Of a DNA stretch of 64,000 nucleotides, positions 57,001 through 64,000 are shown in pieces; positions within the stretch are counted from its first letter, which is position 1, and each line of letters opens with the position of its first letter. Source of the stretch: DASTHG01 sp035491895. GTDB lineage: Bacteria; Gemmatimonadota; Gemmatimonadetes; Gemmatimonadales; GWC2-71-9. Below the pieces are notes generated by a model, which worked only from the letters and a program-made list of their open reading frames with translations, did no database searches and had not been told where the DNA came from. Location: the NCBI GenBank assembly GCA_035491895.1, contig DATJJY010000084.1:1-64000 (forward strand). The letters are read 5' to 3'. The position numbers and the translations under genes were made by a program.

Positions 57001-57429
57001 TCAGGAGCGCCGTACGCGACCCAGGCGGGATGTCGTGATTGTTTCAATCTGTGACCCACGGCTCAGCACGATGCGAGTATTGGAGAGTCCCCAAGCGATC
57101 CCAAGTGGACTGAAGACGACTTCGGGGTTGGAAACCGTGAGCGTCACACCCGCCGAGGCGGGACCGGCCCACCGCGCGTAGGGCTCCCACCCTGCAGGAC
57201 CTTCCCGGTCGATTCGCAATGAGTCGGCGGCGATGCGCAATCGGGCGCGCGTGCCACGCAGCACAGCGGCGGTACGCGTAACCGCCAGCGCGCTGGTCAC
57301 GTCGCGCGCGGCTCCGTCCGCGGCGATCCAGTCGACGAGCGGGACGAGACGCCACACGGCGAATGTCGTGAGCACCGCCTCAATGGCGAGGACTGCGACC
57401 AGCTCGAGGAGTGTAAAGCCCCGGCGCAT
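57001..57429 (-). CDS. Type II secretion/type IV pilus pseudopilin (GspH/FimT-like)
   Basis: A 142-residue prepilin-like protein. The N-terminus MRRGFTLLELVAVLAIEAVL has the type III signal: basic leader, cleavage after Gly4, Phe+1, Glu+5 in LLELV, then a hydrophobic helix. The mature globular part (SALAVTRTAAVLRGTRARLRI, DREGPAGWEPYARWAGP) matches the GspH/FimT family, with GSQIETITTS near the end. It is alone: no secretion or pilus genes are near. It would need machinery encoded elsewhere. The next gene is divergent. A clear terminator lies downstream on the same strand. Confidence 0.85.
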   Translation of the reverse strand: MRRGFTLLELVAVLAIEAVLTTFAVWRLVPLVDWIAADGAARDVTSALAVTRTAAVLRGTRARLRIAADSLRIDREGPAGWEPYARWAGPASAGVTLTVSNPEVVFSPLGIAWGLSNTRIVLSRGSQIETITTSRLGRVRRS

Positions 57430-57548
57430 GACCCAAGTATGGGCTCGCCGATTGGGCGAGCGTCATCAGAAAACGACGACGCGGGCCGGAAACACGCACG
57501 GCGGCGACGAATACGGCCCTGGTCTAACCCGCCAGCCGGGGGGACGCT

Positions 57549-58199
57549 ATGTTGAAAACGATGACCGCCGCGCCGCAGCGCGATCCTCTCCATACCCTGC
57601 GAGAGTACCGCAATCTCGCGCCGTGGAACCTGCACGACCTGTCGATCCTCGTGGGTGCCGTGCTGCACGCTTCGGCCGTGACGCCGATCAATGCCGCGGC
57701 GCGCGCCACGCCGAGCCAGCGCACCATCCGGTTCTACGTCGCCCGCGGGCTCGTCGCGCCGCCCGAAGGACGGGGCACGGCGGCCACCTATACCTACCGG
57801 CATTTCCTGCAGCTGCTGTGCATCAAGCTGCGGCAGATGGAGGGCGCGACGCTGGCCGCCATCACACGGGACATGGAGGATCAAACGGGCGACGTGCTGG
57901 AGCGGCGCGCCGCACAGACCCTGGGAGCGGCGCTGCCGCCGCCCGACCGGTTGTCGCTGCGCGGCGGTGAAGGATTGCCGCGGGGTCGCTCGGGCCGCGC
58001 CATCAACGCGTGGCTGTCTCGCGACATCGAGCGCGAGCCAGGCGCGCCGTCCAGCTGGCGGCGCATTCCCGTCGCCCGCGGAGTCGAGCTGCACCTCGAT
58101 GCGGACCACCCGCTCGCGCGGCTCGGTCCCGAGGAGGCCGGCGTAGCCGAAATGGTGCGGCAGGCGCTCGCGAAACTCCTACCACAGTGGCCCGCGTAG
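57549..58199 (+). CDS. MerR-family regulator-like protein
   Basis: A 216-residue protein. Around residues 30-95 lies a MerR-like HTH (ATPSQRTIRFYVARGLVAPPEGRGT and YTYRHFLQLLCIKLRQMEGATL, quoted from two adjoining parts): the RTIRFYxxRGLxxP core is typical. The C-terminal region (about 120-216) has no known effector motif and few cysteines, so metal sensing is unlikely. ATG 57549 starts with MLKTMTAA; ATG 57561 is an option. It lies 30 bases before lemA and may be cotranscribed. A target operator is not seen. Confidence 0.8.
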   Translation: MLKTMTAAPQRDPLHTLREYRNLAPWNLHDLSILVGAVLHASAVTPINAAARATPSQRTIRFYVARGLVAPPEGRGTAATYTYRHFLQLLCIKLRQMEGATLAAITRDMEDQTGDVLERRAAQTLGAALPPPDRLSLRGGEGLPRGRSGRAINAWLSRDIEREPGAPSSWRRIPVARGVELHLDADHPLARLGPEEAGVAEMVRQALAKLLPQWPA

Positions 58200-58229
58200 T
58201 ACCCATTCTCCACATCCGGGAGTAAACCC

Positions 58230-58817
58230 ATGGGCGGTGTGATTCTGCTGATCATCCTCGGGGTGGTAGTACTGTACGGGATCAGCGCATACAACGGCCT
58301 CGTCAGCCTCAAGAACCAGACGCTCAACGCGTTCAAGCAGATCGACGTCCAGCTGAAGCGGCGTCACGATCTCATTCCCAACCTAGTGAACGCCGTGAAG
58401 GGCGCGATGGACTTCGAGAAGTCCACGCTCGAGGCGGTGATCCAGGCCCGCAACCAGGCGGTGTCGGCCGGGGCCAACGCGGGACCCGATGCGATGAAGC
58501 AGGTGGGGGCAGCGGAGAACCAGCTGACGGCCGCGCTGTCGCGCTTCAACGTCGTGGTCGAGCAATATCCGCAGCTCAAAGCCACCGGCAACGTCTCTCA
58601 GCTGCAGGAAGAGCTGACCTCCACCGAGAACCGCATCAGCTTCGCCCGGCAGGGATATAACGACACTGCCACGCAGTACAACACCAAGCAGCAGCAGTTT
58701 CCCACGAACATGTTCGCCGGCATCGCCAAGGCGTCGCCGGCCGAGCTGTGGGAGATCACGGACGAGGGCGAGCGCGCCGTCCCGCAGGTCGATCTCTCCA
58801 TGAAGCCCAGGGCGTGA
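58230..58817 (+). CDS. lemA: LemA-family membrane protein
   Basis: A 195-residue LemA protein: N-terminal helix VILLIILGVVVLYGISAYN as anchor, then the conserved YNGLVSLKNQTLNAFKQIDVQLKRRHDLIPNLV core seen in parts at 20-53, and coiled-coil segments (about 60-135) ending in FPTNMFAGI. GGGAG precedes ATG 58230. LemA forms a pair with an M48 metallopeptidase in many bacteria; here the stop overlaps htpX as GTGA. The two may act on membrane-protein quality or surface antigens. Confidence 0.93.
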   Translation: MGGVILLIILGVVVLYGISAYNGLVSLKNQTLNAFKQIDVQLKRRHDLIPNLVNAVKGAMDFEKSTLEAVIQARNQAVSAGANAGPDAMKQVGAAENQLTAALSRFNVVVEQYPQLKATGNVSQLQEELTSTENRISFARQGYNDTATQYNTKQQQFPTNMFAGIAKASPAELWEITDEGERAVPQVDLSMKPRA

Positions 58818-59845
58818 CGGACGACACCGGACTCAATCTTTTTCAGCAGCAGGAGGCGAATCGCCGGCGCACCATCTGGCTGGTGATCGCCTTCGTGCTG
58901 TTCTTCGCCTGGCTCGGATTCGGCGGGGACTTCGCGTACTGGCTCGCCACGTCGGACGCCGCCCCGGAAACGTACCACCACACCTTCCCCTGGTTCGGCC
59001 TCGTCATGACGGCCATCGGCGCTGGCATCGCGCGCTACGGGTTTGTCACCGGGCCGAACAAGGTGCTGTGGTCGACCGGGGCAGTGAAGCTCGAGGACCC
59101 CCAGACCGACAAGGAGCGCCAGCTCGTCAACGTCGTCGAGGAGATGGCGATCGCCGCCGGTATTCCGCGACCGGACATCTGGATCGTCCCCGACTCCGAT
59201 CCCAACGCCTTCGCGACGGGTCTCGACCAGGGTCACTCCCACATCGCCGTGACGCAGGGGTTACTGGACATCTGCAGTCGCGACGAGCTGCAGGCGGTGG
59301 TGGCGCACGAGCTGGGACACGTGAAAAACCTCGACGTGCGACTGATGACTACCCTCGCAGCGCTGGTCGGCGCGGTGGCGCTGATGCACGACGGCGTCGG
59401 CCGGCTGCTCTCCTCCGGAGGGCGGCTCGGCGGCGGCTCGCGTGGCGGGAAGGGCAAGGGTGGCGGCATCGTCGTCATCGTCGTCCTGGTCCTCTGGGTG
59501 ATCTCCTGGATTCTCGCCCCGATCATCGCCCAGTTCCTGGCGATGGCCGTGAGCCGGAAGCGGGAATACCTGGCGGACGCGATGGGCGCGCAATTCACCC
59601 GCAATCCGATGGCGCTGGCCACCGCGCTCACCAAGATCGAATCGGCCGATGCGCCGACGACGTCGATCAAGCGCGGCGCCGCCCATCTCTGCATCGCCGA
59701 TCCCCTGGGGCGGCGCGCCAACCTGCGCGAGGGCGGCCTGTCCGACCTGTTCGCCACCCACCCGCCGATGGCGGCCCGCATCGCCCGGCTCAAGGGCATG
59801 GCCTACCAGCGCCTCAAGGCTGAAGGACAGTTTCCGGCAGCGTGA
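58814..59845 (+). CDS. htpX: HtpX-like M48 metallopeptidase
   Basis: A 343-residue membrane metalloprotease. Two helices (about 20-38 and 60-78) and two more (about 215-240) surround the zinc site HELGH at 165-169 (AHELGHV), with the third ligand Glu in SRKREYLADAMG. HtpX cleaves misfolded inner-membrane proteins. A glycine-rich loop (GGRLGGGSRGGKGKGGG, shortened) precedes the second pair of helices. GTG 58814 overlaps the lemA stop and the gene's own stop overlaps the acyltransferase as GTGA, so a three-gene coupled set is formed. Confidence 0.93.
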   Translation: MTDDTGLNLFQQQEANRRRTIWLVIAFVLFFAWLGFGGDFAYWLATSDAAPETYHHTFPWFGLVMTAIGAGIARYGFVTGPNKVLWSTGAVKLEDPQTDKERQLVNVVEEMAIAAGIPRPDIWIVPDSDPNAFATGLDQGHSHIAVTQGLLDICSRDELQAVVAHELGHVKNLDVRLMTTLAALVGAVALMHDGVGRLLSSGGRLGGGSRGGKGKGGGIVVIVVLVLWVISWILAPIIAQFLAMAVSRKREYLADAMGAQFTRNPMALATALTKIESADAPTTSIKRGAAHLCIADPLGRRANLREGGLSDLFATHPPMAARIARLKGMAYQRLKAEGQFPAA

Positions 59846-61314
59846 CCGCTCGCGACTGGGCCATCGCTCTCGTAGTGGGGCTCAGCGTGGCGAGCGGCGT
59901 CGCCTACCTGGCGCGGAACCGGTTGCGTCGCGCGGGCCGGGCATCCGTGCTGCGGTTCCGCACCCGTCTCGCCCGGTATCATCTGCAGCAGCGGCGCCGC
60001 GTGAGAGAGACGCTGCTCGAAGATCCCGTCGTCGGGGCAGCGGTGCTCGAGCACGCCCGCGAGCACGGAGTCCCCGAGACGCGGGTGTGGCGCCTCGTCA
60101 CGCGCTACGTCGACGAGATCGTACCCTACTTGAACGTCCTCTCCTACTACAAGATCGGCTACAACGCGGCGAAGGTGCTGATCCACCTGCTGTACAAGGT
60201 CAGCGTCGACCATCAGGACGAGCGCGCTCTGGCCCGCATTCCGAAGCAGGACGTCGTCGTCTACTTGATGAATCACCGCTCCAACGCCGACTACGTCTTG
60301 GTCGCTTACGTTCTGGCCCGCGGCACGCACGTGAGCTACGCCGTGGGGGAGTGGGCCCGGGCCTGGCCACTCGAGTACGTGTTCAAGTCGTTCGGTGCCT
60401 ACTTCATCCGGCGCCGATTCCGCGAGCCGCTGTATCACGCGGTGCTCGAACGCTACGTCCAGCTCATCACGGCGAACGGCGTCACGCAGGGGATCTTCCC
60501 GGAAGGGGGCCTCAGCAGGGACGGCAAGCTGCGGCCCCCGAAGCTCGGCCTGCTCGATTACCTCTGCCGTACCCTGATCGATCCGGCGTTCCAGCGGGAC
60601 ATCTGGTTCGTCCCCGTGGCCCTCAACTACGACCGGGTGCTGGAGGACCGGTCGTTGATCCGCGAGCTGATCGACCCGCGAGACCGCCCCGGTCTGATCG
60701 CGCAGCTCACGACCGTCGTCTCCTACGTGGCGGGAAATACGTTCCGCCTCGTCACCGGGCGGCTGCGACGCTACGGCCGCGTCGCCGTGAATTTCGGCAC
60801 GCCGCTGTCGTTGCGCGCCTGGCTGGCGACCGCGCCGCCCGGTGTCCTGACCTGGCCGAAGGAGCGCCGCCTTCCCGAGCTCGACCGGCTGGCGCAGGAA
60901 ATGATGCGGCGCATCGGCGTGATCATCCCCGTCACGCCAGTCCCATTGGCAGCAGCGGCCCTGCTTTCGTTTCAGCAGACGGTAGTGGCGCGAGACGCCG
61001 TACTCGAGCGGATGGATGTGCTGCGGGACCGGCTGCTCGAGGTCAACGGCAAGGTGGTGCGCGGCGGTGCGCGCATCAGCGAGATCTGGGATCGCGCCTG
61101 GCGCATGTTGCGGCTGCGCCGGCTCGTCGTCGAGGACGGAACGAGCCTCGTGATCCTGCCGCGCGGACGCCCGCTGCTCGAGTACTACGCCAACTCGATC
61201 GCTCACCTCCTGCCGATCCGCGCGCCGCGGCTGCCGATGCACAAGGAGCACGATCGCGAGACGGACCTGCCAAAACTGCGAACCGGGGAGTGGGATGTGG
61301 GGAGTGGTACCTGA
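59842..61314 (+). CDS. PlsB-like glycerol-3-phosphate acyltransferase family protein
   Basis: A 490-residue acyltransferase. The family's motif I, HRSNADY (145-151), matches HRSHMDY of PlsB; later come FPEGGLSRDGKLRPPKLG (motif III) and WFVPVALNYDRVLED (motif IV). One N-terminal membrane helix is present. E. coli PlsB is about 807 residues, so this is a short form. It likely acylates glycerol-3-phosphate or a related acceptor in phospholipid synthesis. GTG 59842 overlaps the htpX stop. The last nine codons or so (GEWDVGSGT) are provided by a repeat element, so the C-terminus has probably been altered by it. Confidence 0.87.
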   Translation: MTARDWAIALVVGLSVASGVAYLARNRLRRAGRASVLRFRTRLARYHLQQRRRVRETLLEDPVVGAAVLEHAREHGVPETRVWRLVTRYVDEIVPYLNVLSYYKIGYNAAKVLIHLLYKVSVDHQDERALARIPKQDVVVYLMNHRSNADYVLVAYVLARGTHVSYAVGEWARAWPLEYVFKSFGAYFIRRRFREPLYHAVLERYVQLITANGVTQGIFPEGGLSRDGKLRPPKLGLLDYLCRTLIDPAFQRDIWFVPVALNYDRVLEDRSLIRELIDPRDRPGLIAQLTTVVSYVAGNTFRLVTGRLRRYGRVAVNFGTPLSLRAWLATAPPGVLTWPKERRLPELDRLAQEMMRRIGVIIPVTPVPLAAAALLSFQQTVVARDAVLERMDVLRDRLLEVNGKVVRGGARISEIWDRAWRMLRLRRLVVEDGTSLVILPRGRPLLEYYANSIAHLLPIRAPRLPMHKEHDRETDLPKLRTGEWDVGSGT

Positions 61315-61376
61315 CGGCGCAGCAAGGGGGTACGCATCGCAACGTTTGGTGCCACTCCCCACTCCCCACTCCCCCC
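61283..61376. repeat. Purine-rich repeat with inverted pyrimidine copy
   Basis: Left arm 61283-61310 contains GGGGAGTGG twice. Right arm 61349-61376 contains the complementary CCACTCCCC series, about 24 of 28 positions matching, with a 38-base spacer. The left arm encodes the C-terminus of the PlsB-like protein; the right arm lies just before the exonuclease gene. Confidence 0.75.
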
Positions 61377-61394
61377 TATATTTCCCCCGCTCCC

Positions 61395-62399
61395 ATGTCG
61401 GCCCCCCGCGTCCTAGACCTCCCTTCCCTCCAACCAGGCGAGCGGGTGCAGGATACCCTGCTGGTGCTCGACGCCGAGCAGCGCAGCTTCGAGGGCGGGT
61501 GGTGCACCGTGCTGACGTTCGGAAACGCCACCGGTCGCCTCACCAGCGCACCGTTCTGGGACCGTGAGCAGGCGATCGTCGAGGGGGTGCGGCCGGGTCA
61601 CGTGGTCCAGGTGCTCGGCGAAGTGGCCGACTACCGTGGCCGCCGCCAGCTCCGGGTCACCTCACTCCGTGTCCTCCCACCGAGCACGGCGGAGCTCGGC
61701 CGGCTGCTCCCCAGCGTCGGGGACGTCACGCGCTACTGGGAGACGATCGACGGCTGGCGCGCCGAGCTGACGAAGCCGCGGCTGGCGGCGGTGCTCGCGT
61801 TGTTCTTCGAGGACGCCGACTTTCGCCGCCGCTTCGGAGCTTGTCCCGCCAGCGTCTCGGGTCACCACGCCATACTCGGCGGGTTATTGACCCATACCGT
61901 CGAAGTCGGCGCCATCGCCCGCACGATCGCGCGCGCCGCGGGCGCCGATCAGGAGCTGGTGCTCGCGGGCGCCCTGCTCCACGACATCGGTAAGCTCGAC
62001 GCCTACCGCTGGGACGGCGTCTTCGGGTATACCGACCTCCATTATCTCCTGGGACACGTCGTGCTGGGCGCATTGGCGCTGGAACGACGCCTCAATGAGG
62101 AGCCGGTGGCGACGTGCACCTCCGATGAGCGCCAGCTGCTGCTGCACCTCATTCTGTCGCACCACGGCCGCTTCGAGCACGGCAGCCCCGTGTTGCCGCT
62201 GACGCTCGAAGCCGAGGTGCTGCACTGGGCGGACAACGCGAGCGCCAAGACCGCCAGCATGGCGGAGGCGTTGCGCGACGCGGATGCGTTCACCGAAGGA
62301 CTCATCTCACAAAAGCGGGTCTGGCAGCTGGACCATCGCCGGCCGTACCGGGGATCGAGCGATTGGGGCGGGACACCAACGGTCGAGCCGGATCGCTGA
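61395..62399 (+). CDS. YhaM-like 3'-5' exoribonuclease (OB-fold plus HD domain)
   Basis: A 334-residue cytoplasmic nuclease. An N-terminal OB-fold (about 20-95: TLLVLDAEQRSF, WCTVLTFGN, GHVVQVLGEV) is followed by an HD domain with HHAILGGLLTHTVEV, catalytic HD at 196-197 (LLHDIGK), and the downstream LSHHGRFEHGSP. This is the YhaM family layout for 3'-5' RNA/DNA trimming. ATG 61395 has no SD, and TATATT at 61377-61382 would place the transcript start within a few bases, so the mRNA may be leaderless. The larger open frame reaching back to 59649 is shadow. A repeat element lies just upstream. Confidence 0.9.
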   Translation: MSAPRVLDLPSLQPGERVQDTLLVLDAEQRSFEGGWCTVLTFGNATGRLTSAPFWDREQAIVEGVRPGHVVQVLGEVADYRGRRQLRVTSLRVLPPSTAELGRLLPSVGDVTRYWETIDGWRAELTKPRLAAVLALFFEDADFRRRFGACPASVSGHHAILGGLLTHTVEVGAIARTIARAAGADQELVLAGALLHDIGKLDAYRWDGVFGYTDLHYLLGHVVLGALALERRLNEEPVATCTSDERQLLLHLILSHHGRFEHGSPVLPLTLEAEVLHWADNASAKTASMAEALRDADAFTEGLISQKRVWQLDHRRPYRGSSDWGGTPTVEPDR

Positions 62400-62415
62400 C
62401 CCGGGACTCCCTGCG

Positions 62416-64000
62416 ATGACCCTCGATCAGACCCCCCGCGGCCGCTACCTGGCCACGCTCAGCGTGGCGGCGCTCGGCGTCGTGTACGGCGACATCGGCA
62501 CGAGCCCGCTGTACGCGTTTCACGAAGCCTTCTACGGGCCCGTGGGAATCCCTCCCACTCCTGAGAATGTGCTCGGAGTGCTGTCGCTGGTTTTCTGGTC
62601 GCTGATTCTCGTCGTCACGATCAAGTACCATGTCGTCATCATCCGGGCCGACAACAAGGGCGAGGGAGGCGTGCTCGCCCTGATGGCGCTGGTGCAGGGC
62701 AGCCGCCTGGCCCGGGGACTGCCGCCGCGCCACGTGATGATCATCCTGGGGATCTTCGGGACCGCGCTGATCTATGCCGATGGCGCCCTCACGCCGGCGA
62801 TTTCCGTCCTCGGCGCTACCGAGGGGCTGGAGGTCGCGACACCGGGCTTGGGGCGTATCGTCGTCCCCCTCACGCTCGTCATCTTGATCGGGCTGTTCTG
62901 GTTTCAGAGCCGCGGCACGGCGCGCATCGGGGCGGTGTTCGGTCCCATCATGCTCGTCTGGTTCTGGACGATCGCCGTGCTCGGAGTGGTGGCGATACTC
63001 CGGCAGCCCAGTGTGCTGGCGGCGGTGTCGCCGGTCCACGGCGTGGGGTTCTTCGCAGAGAACCCCCGACGGGGGCTCGTCGTCCTGGGGGCGGTGTTCC
63101 TGGTGGTGACCGGCGGCGAGGCGCTGTACGCCGACCTCGGCCACTTCGGACACCGTGCGATCCAGATCGCCTGGTTCTCGACGGCCGGGCCGGCCCTGGT
63201 ACTCAATTACTTCGGGCAGGGAGCCCTGCTACTGCACGATCCCAGTGCGGCGGTCAATCCGTTCTATCATCTCGCGCCGCCGTGGTTCTTGTATCCGCTG
63301 ATCGCATTGGCGACGGCTGCGGCCATCATCGCCTCGCAGGCGATCATCTCGGGCGCCTTTTCCCTGACGCGCCAGGCCGTGCAGCTGGGGTATAGCCCGC
63401 GGTTGCAGATCGACCACACCTCGTCACGGGAGATCGGGCAGATCTACGTACCGGCAGTGAACTGGGGGCTGATGCTCCTGACCTGCGCCTTCGTGATTTA
63501 CTTCGGGTCGTCCACCAACATCGCTGGGGCCTACGGGGTCGCGCTGTCGACGCTGATGCTTATGACGACGCTGATGTTCTACGTCATGTCCCGCGAAGTC
63601 TGGCGCTGGAGCTTTCTGCGTGCGGTCGTGGTCGTGGGGTTGTTCCTGGCGATGGATATCCCGTTCTTCATCGCCAACGCTCTGAAGATCAAGAACGGCG
63701 GATGGGTCCCGCTGGCGACCGCCGCAGGGCTATTCCTGCTCATGTCCACCTGGAAGCGCGGTCGCGAGATTCTCTCGAAGCGCCTCCAGGAGAAGTCCGT
63801 TCCGCTCAACATCCTCATGGCCGACCTCGCCGCCGATCCTCCCCTGCGTGTGCCGGGCGTGGCGGTCTTCATGTCTGGGACACGGGACGGTGCGCCGCCG
63901 GCCCTGGTTCACAATCTCGCCCACAACAAGGTGTTGCACGAGCGCGTGGTGTTCCTCACGGTGTTAACGGAGGAAATACCCCACGTCCCCTCTGCCGAGC
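62416..64000 (+). CDS. kup: Kup-type potassium uptake protein, 3' partial
   Basis: The first 528 residues of a KUP/HAK/KT potassium transporter; the gene runs past the window. Landmarks are GVVYGDIGTSPLYAFHEAF in the first helix, EGGVLALMALVQ, GTALIYADGALTPAISVL, the TGGEALYADLGHFG loop and NYFGQGALLL. About 12 helices are seen, then the start of the cytoplasmic C-terminal domain (VPGVAVFMSGTRDGAPPALVHNLAHN, in two parts). Kup proteins import K+ with protons. ATG 62416 lies 16 bases after the exonuclease stop. Promoter not evident; it may be read from upstream. Confidence 0.95.
   Translation, partial: MTLDQTPRGRYLATLSVAALGVVYGDIGTSPLYAFHEAFYGPVGIPPTPENVLGVLSLVFWSLILVVTIKYHVVIIRADNKGEGGVLALMALVQGSRLARGLPPRHVMIILGIFGTALIYADGALTPAISVLGATEGLEVATPGLGRIVVPLTLVILIGLFWFQSRGTARIGAVFGPIMLVWFWTIAVLGVVAILRQPSVLAAVSPVHGVGFFAENPRRGLVVLGAVFLVVTGGEALYADLGHFGHRAIQIAWFSTAGPALVLNYFGQGALLLHDPSAAVNPFYHLAPPWFLYPLIALATAAAIIASQAIISGAFSLTRQAVQLGYSPRLQIDHTSSREIGQIYVPAVNWGLMLLTCAFVIYFGSSTNIAGAYGVALSTLMLMTTLMFYVMSREVWRWSFLRAVVVVGLFLAMDIPFFIANALKIKNGGWVPLATAAGLFLLMSTWKRGREILSKRLQEKSVPLNILMADLAADPPLRVPGVAVFMSGTRDGAPPALVHNLAHNKVLHERVVFLTVLTEEIPHVPSAE

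Noticed and set aside
59649..62399. A 916-codon frame spanning three genes
   Set aside because: Only the last 334 residues match a family (YhaM-like). The earlier part is an arginine-rich shadow of htpX and the acyltransferase.

Overview
The window is GC-rich bacterial DNA, densely coded, with many stop-start overlaps. The organism is most plausibly a member of the Gemmatimonadota or a close relative. That is inference from gene content: an N2O reductase cluster with nosB, a Ser/Thr kinase fused to a TolB-like and a TPR region, futalosine-pathway mqnD, and many secreted small proteins with signal peptides ending in AQA. No rRNA or ribosomal protein gene is present to test it.

Layout. 1-5.2 kb is the 3' part of a nitrous oxide reductase operon, nosZ(partial)-nosB-nosD-nosF-nosY. 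5.3-12 kb carries a P2-type cation ATPase, a shrunken UspA protein, a tandem-domain UspA, a zinc alcohol dehydrogenase and an MprF-type flippase without its synthase domain. 12-21.9 kb, on the minus strand, encodes a DNA-binding/PTS-EIIA regulator, then a six-subunit hydrogenase-4-like membrane complex whose catalytic subunit has lost the NiFe ligands (an Ehr-type complex), then a beta-CASP nuclease and hpt. 22-27.4 kb is a kinase-TPR gene followed by two paralogous membrane glycosyltransferase-like genes. A tRNA-Cys lies at 27.5 kb.

27.6-38 kb is a mosaic of short units: a TetR gene divergent from a membrane-anchored periplasmic-binding-protein fusion, a HAF-repeat lipoprotein, an AdaA-AlkA fusion, a YncE-like propeller, a VOC/MarR divergent pair sharing a perfect operator, and an Omp85-like barrel. 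38-45 kb is a nitrogen-assimilation block: amtB, a PII protein lacking Tyr51, a porin, and two glutamine synthetases (GSI-alpha and GSI-beta). The intergenic DNA there is rich in structure, including a candidate attenuator and a decamer-repeat hairpin. 45-57 kb is a signalling block: a four-gene two-component operon, two REC-HD-GYP proteins, a TPR protein, an AraC-type regulator and mqnD. 57-64 kb has a lone pseudopilin, a MerR regulator, lemA-htpX-plsB-like, a YhaM-like HD exonuclease and the 5' part of kup.

How it may work together (inference). N2O respiration, the ion-pump, Usp, ADH and Ehr set, menaquinone synthesis and the c-di-GMP-type signalling genes fit a soil, sediment or wastewater organism that moves between oxic and anoxic conditions. 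The least described parts are the EIIA-regulated Ehr operon, the membrane-PBP fusion locus, the glutamine synthetase leader and the intergenic inverted purine-rich repeats.
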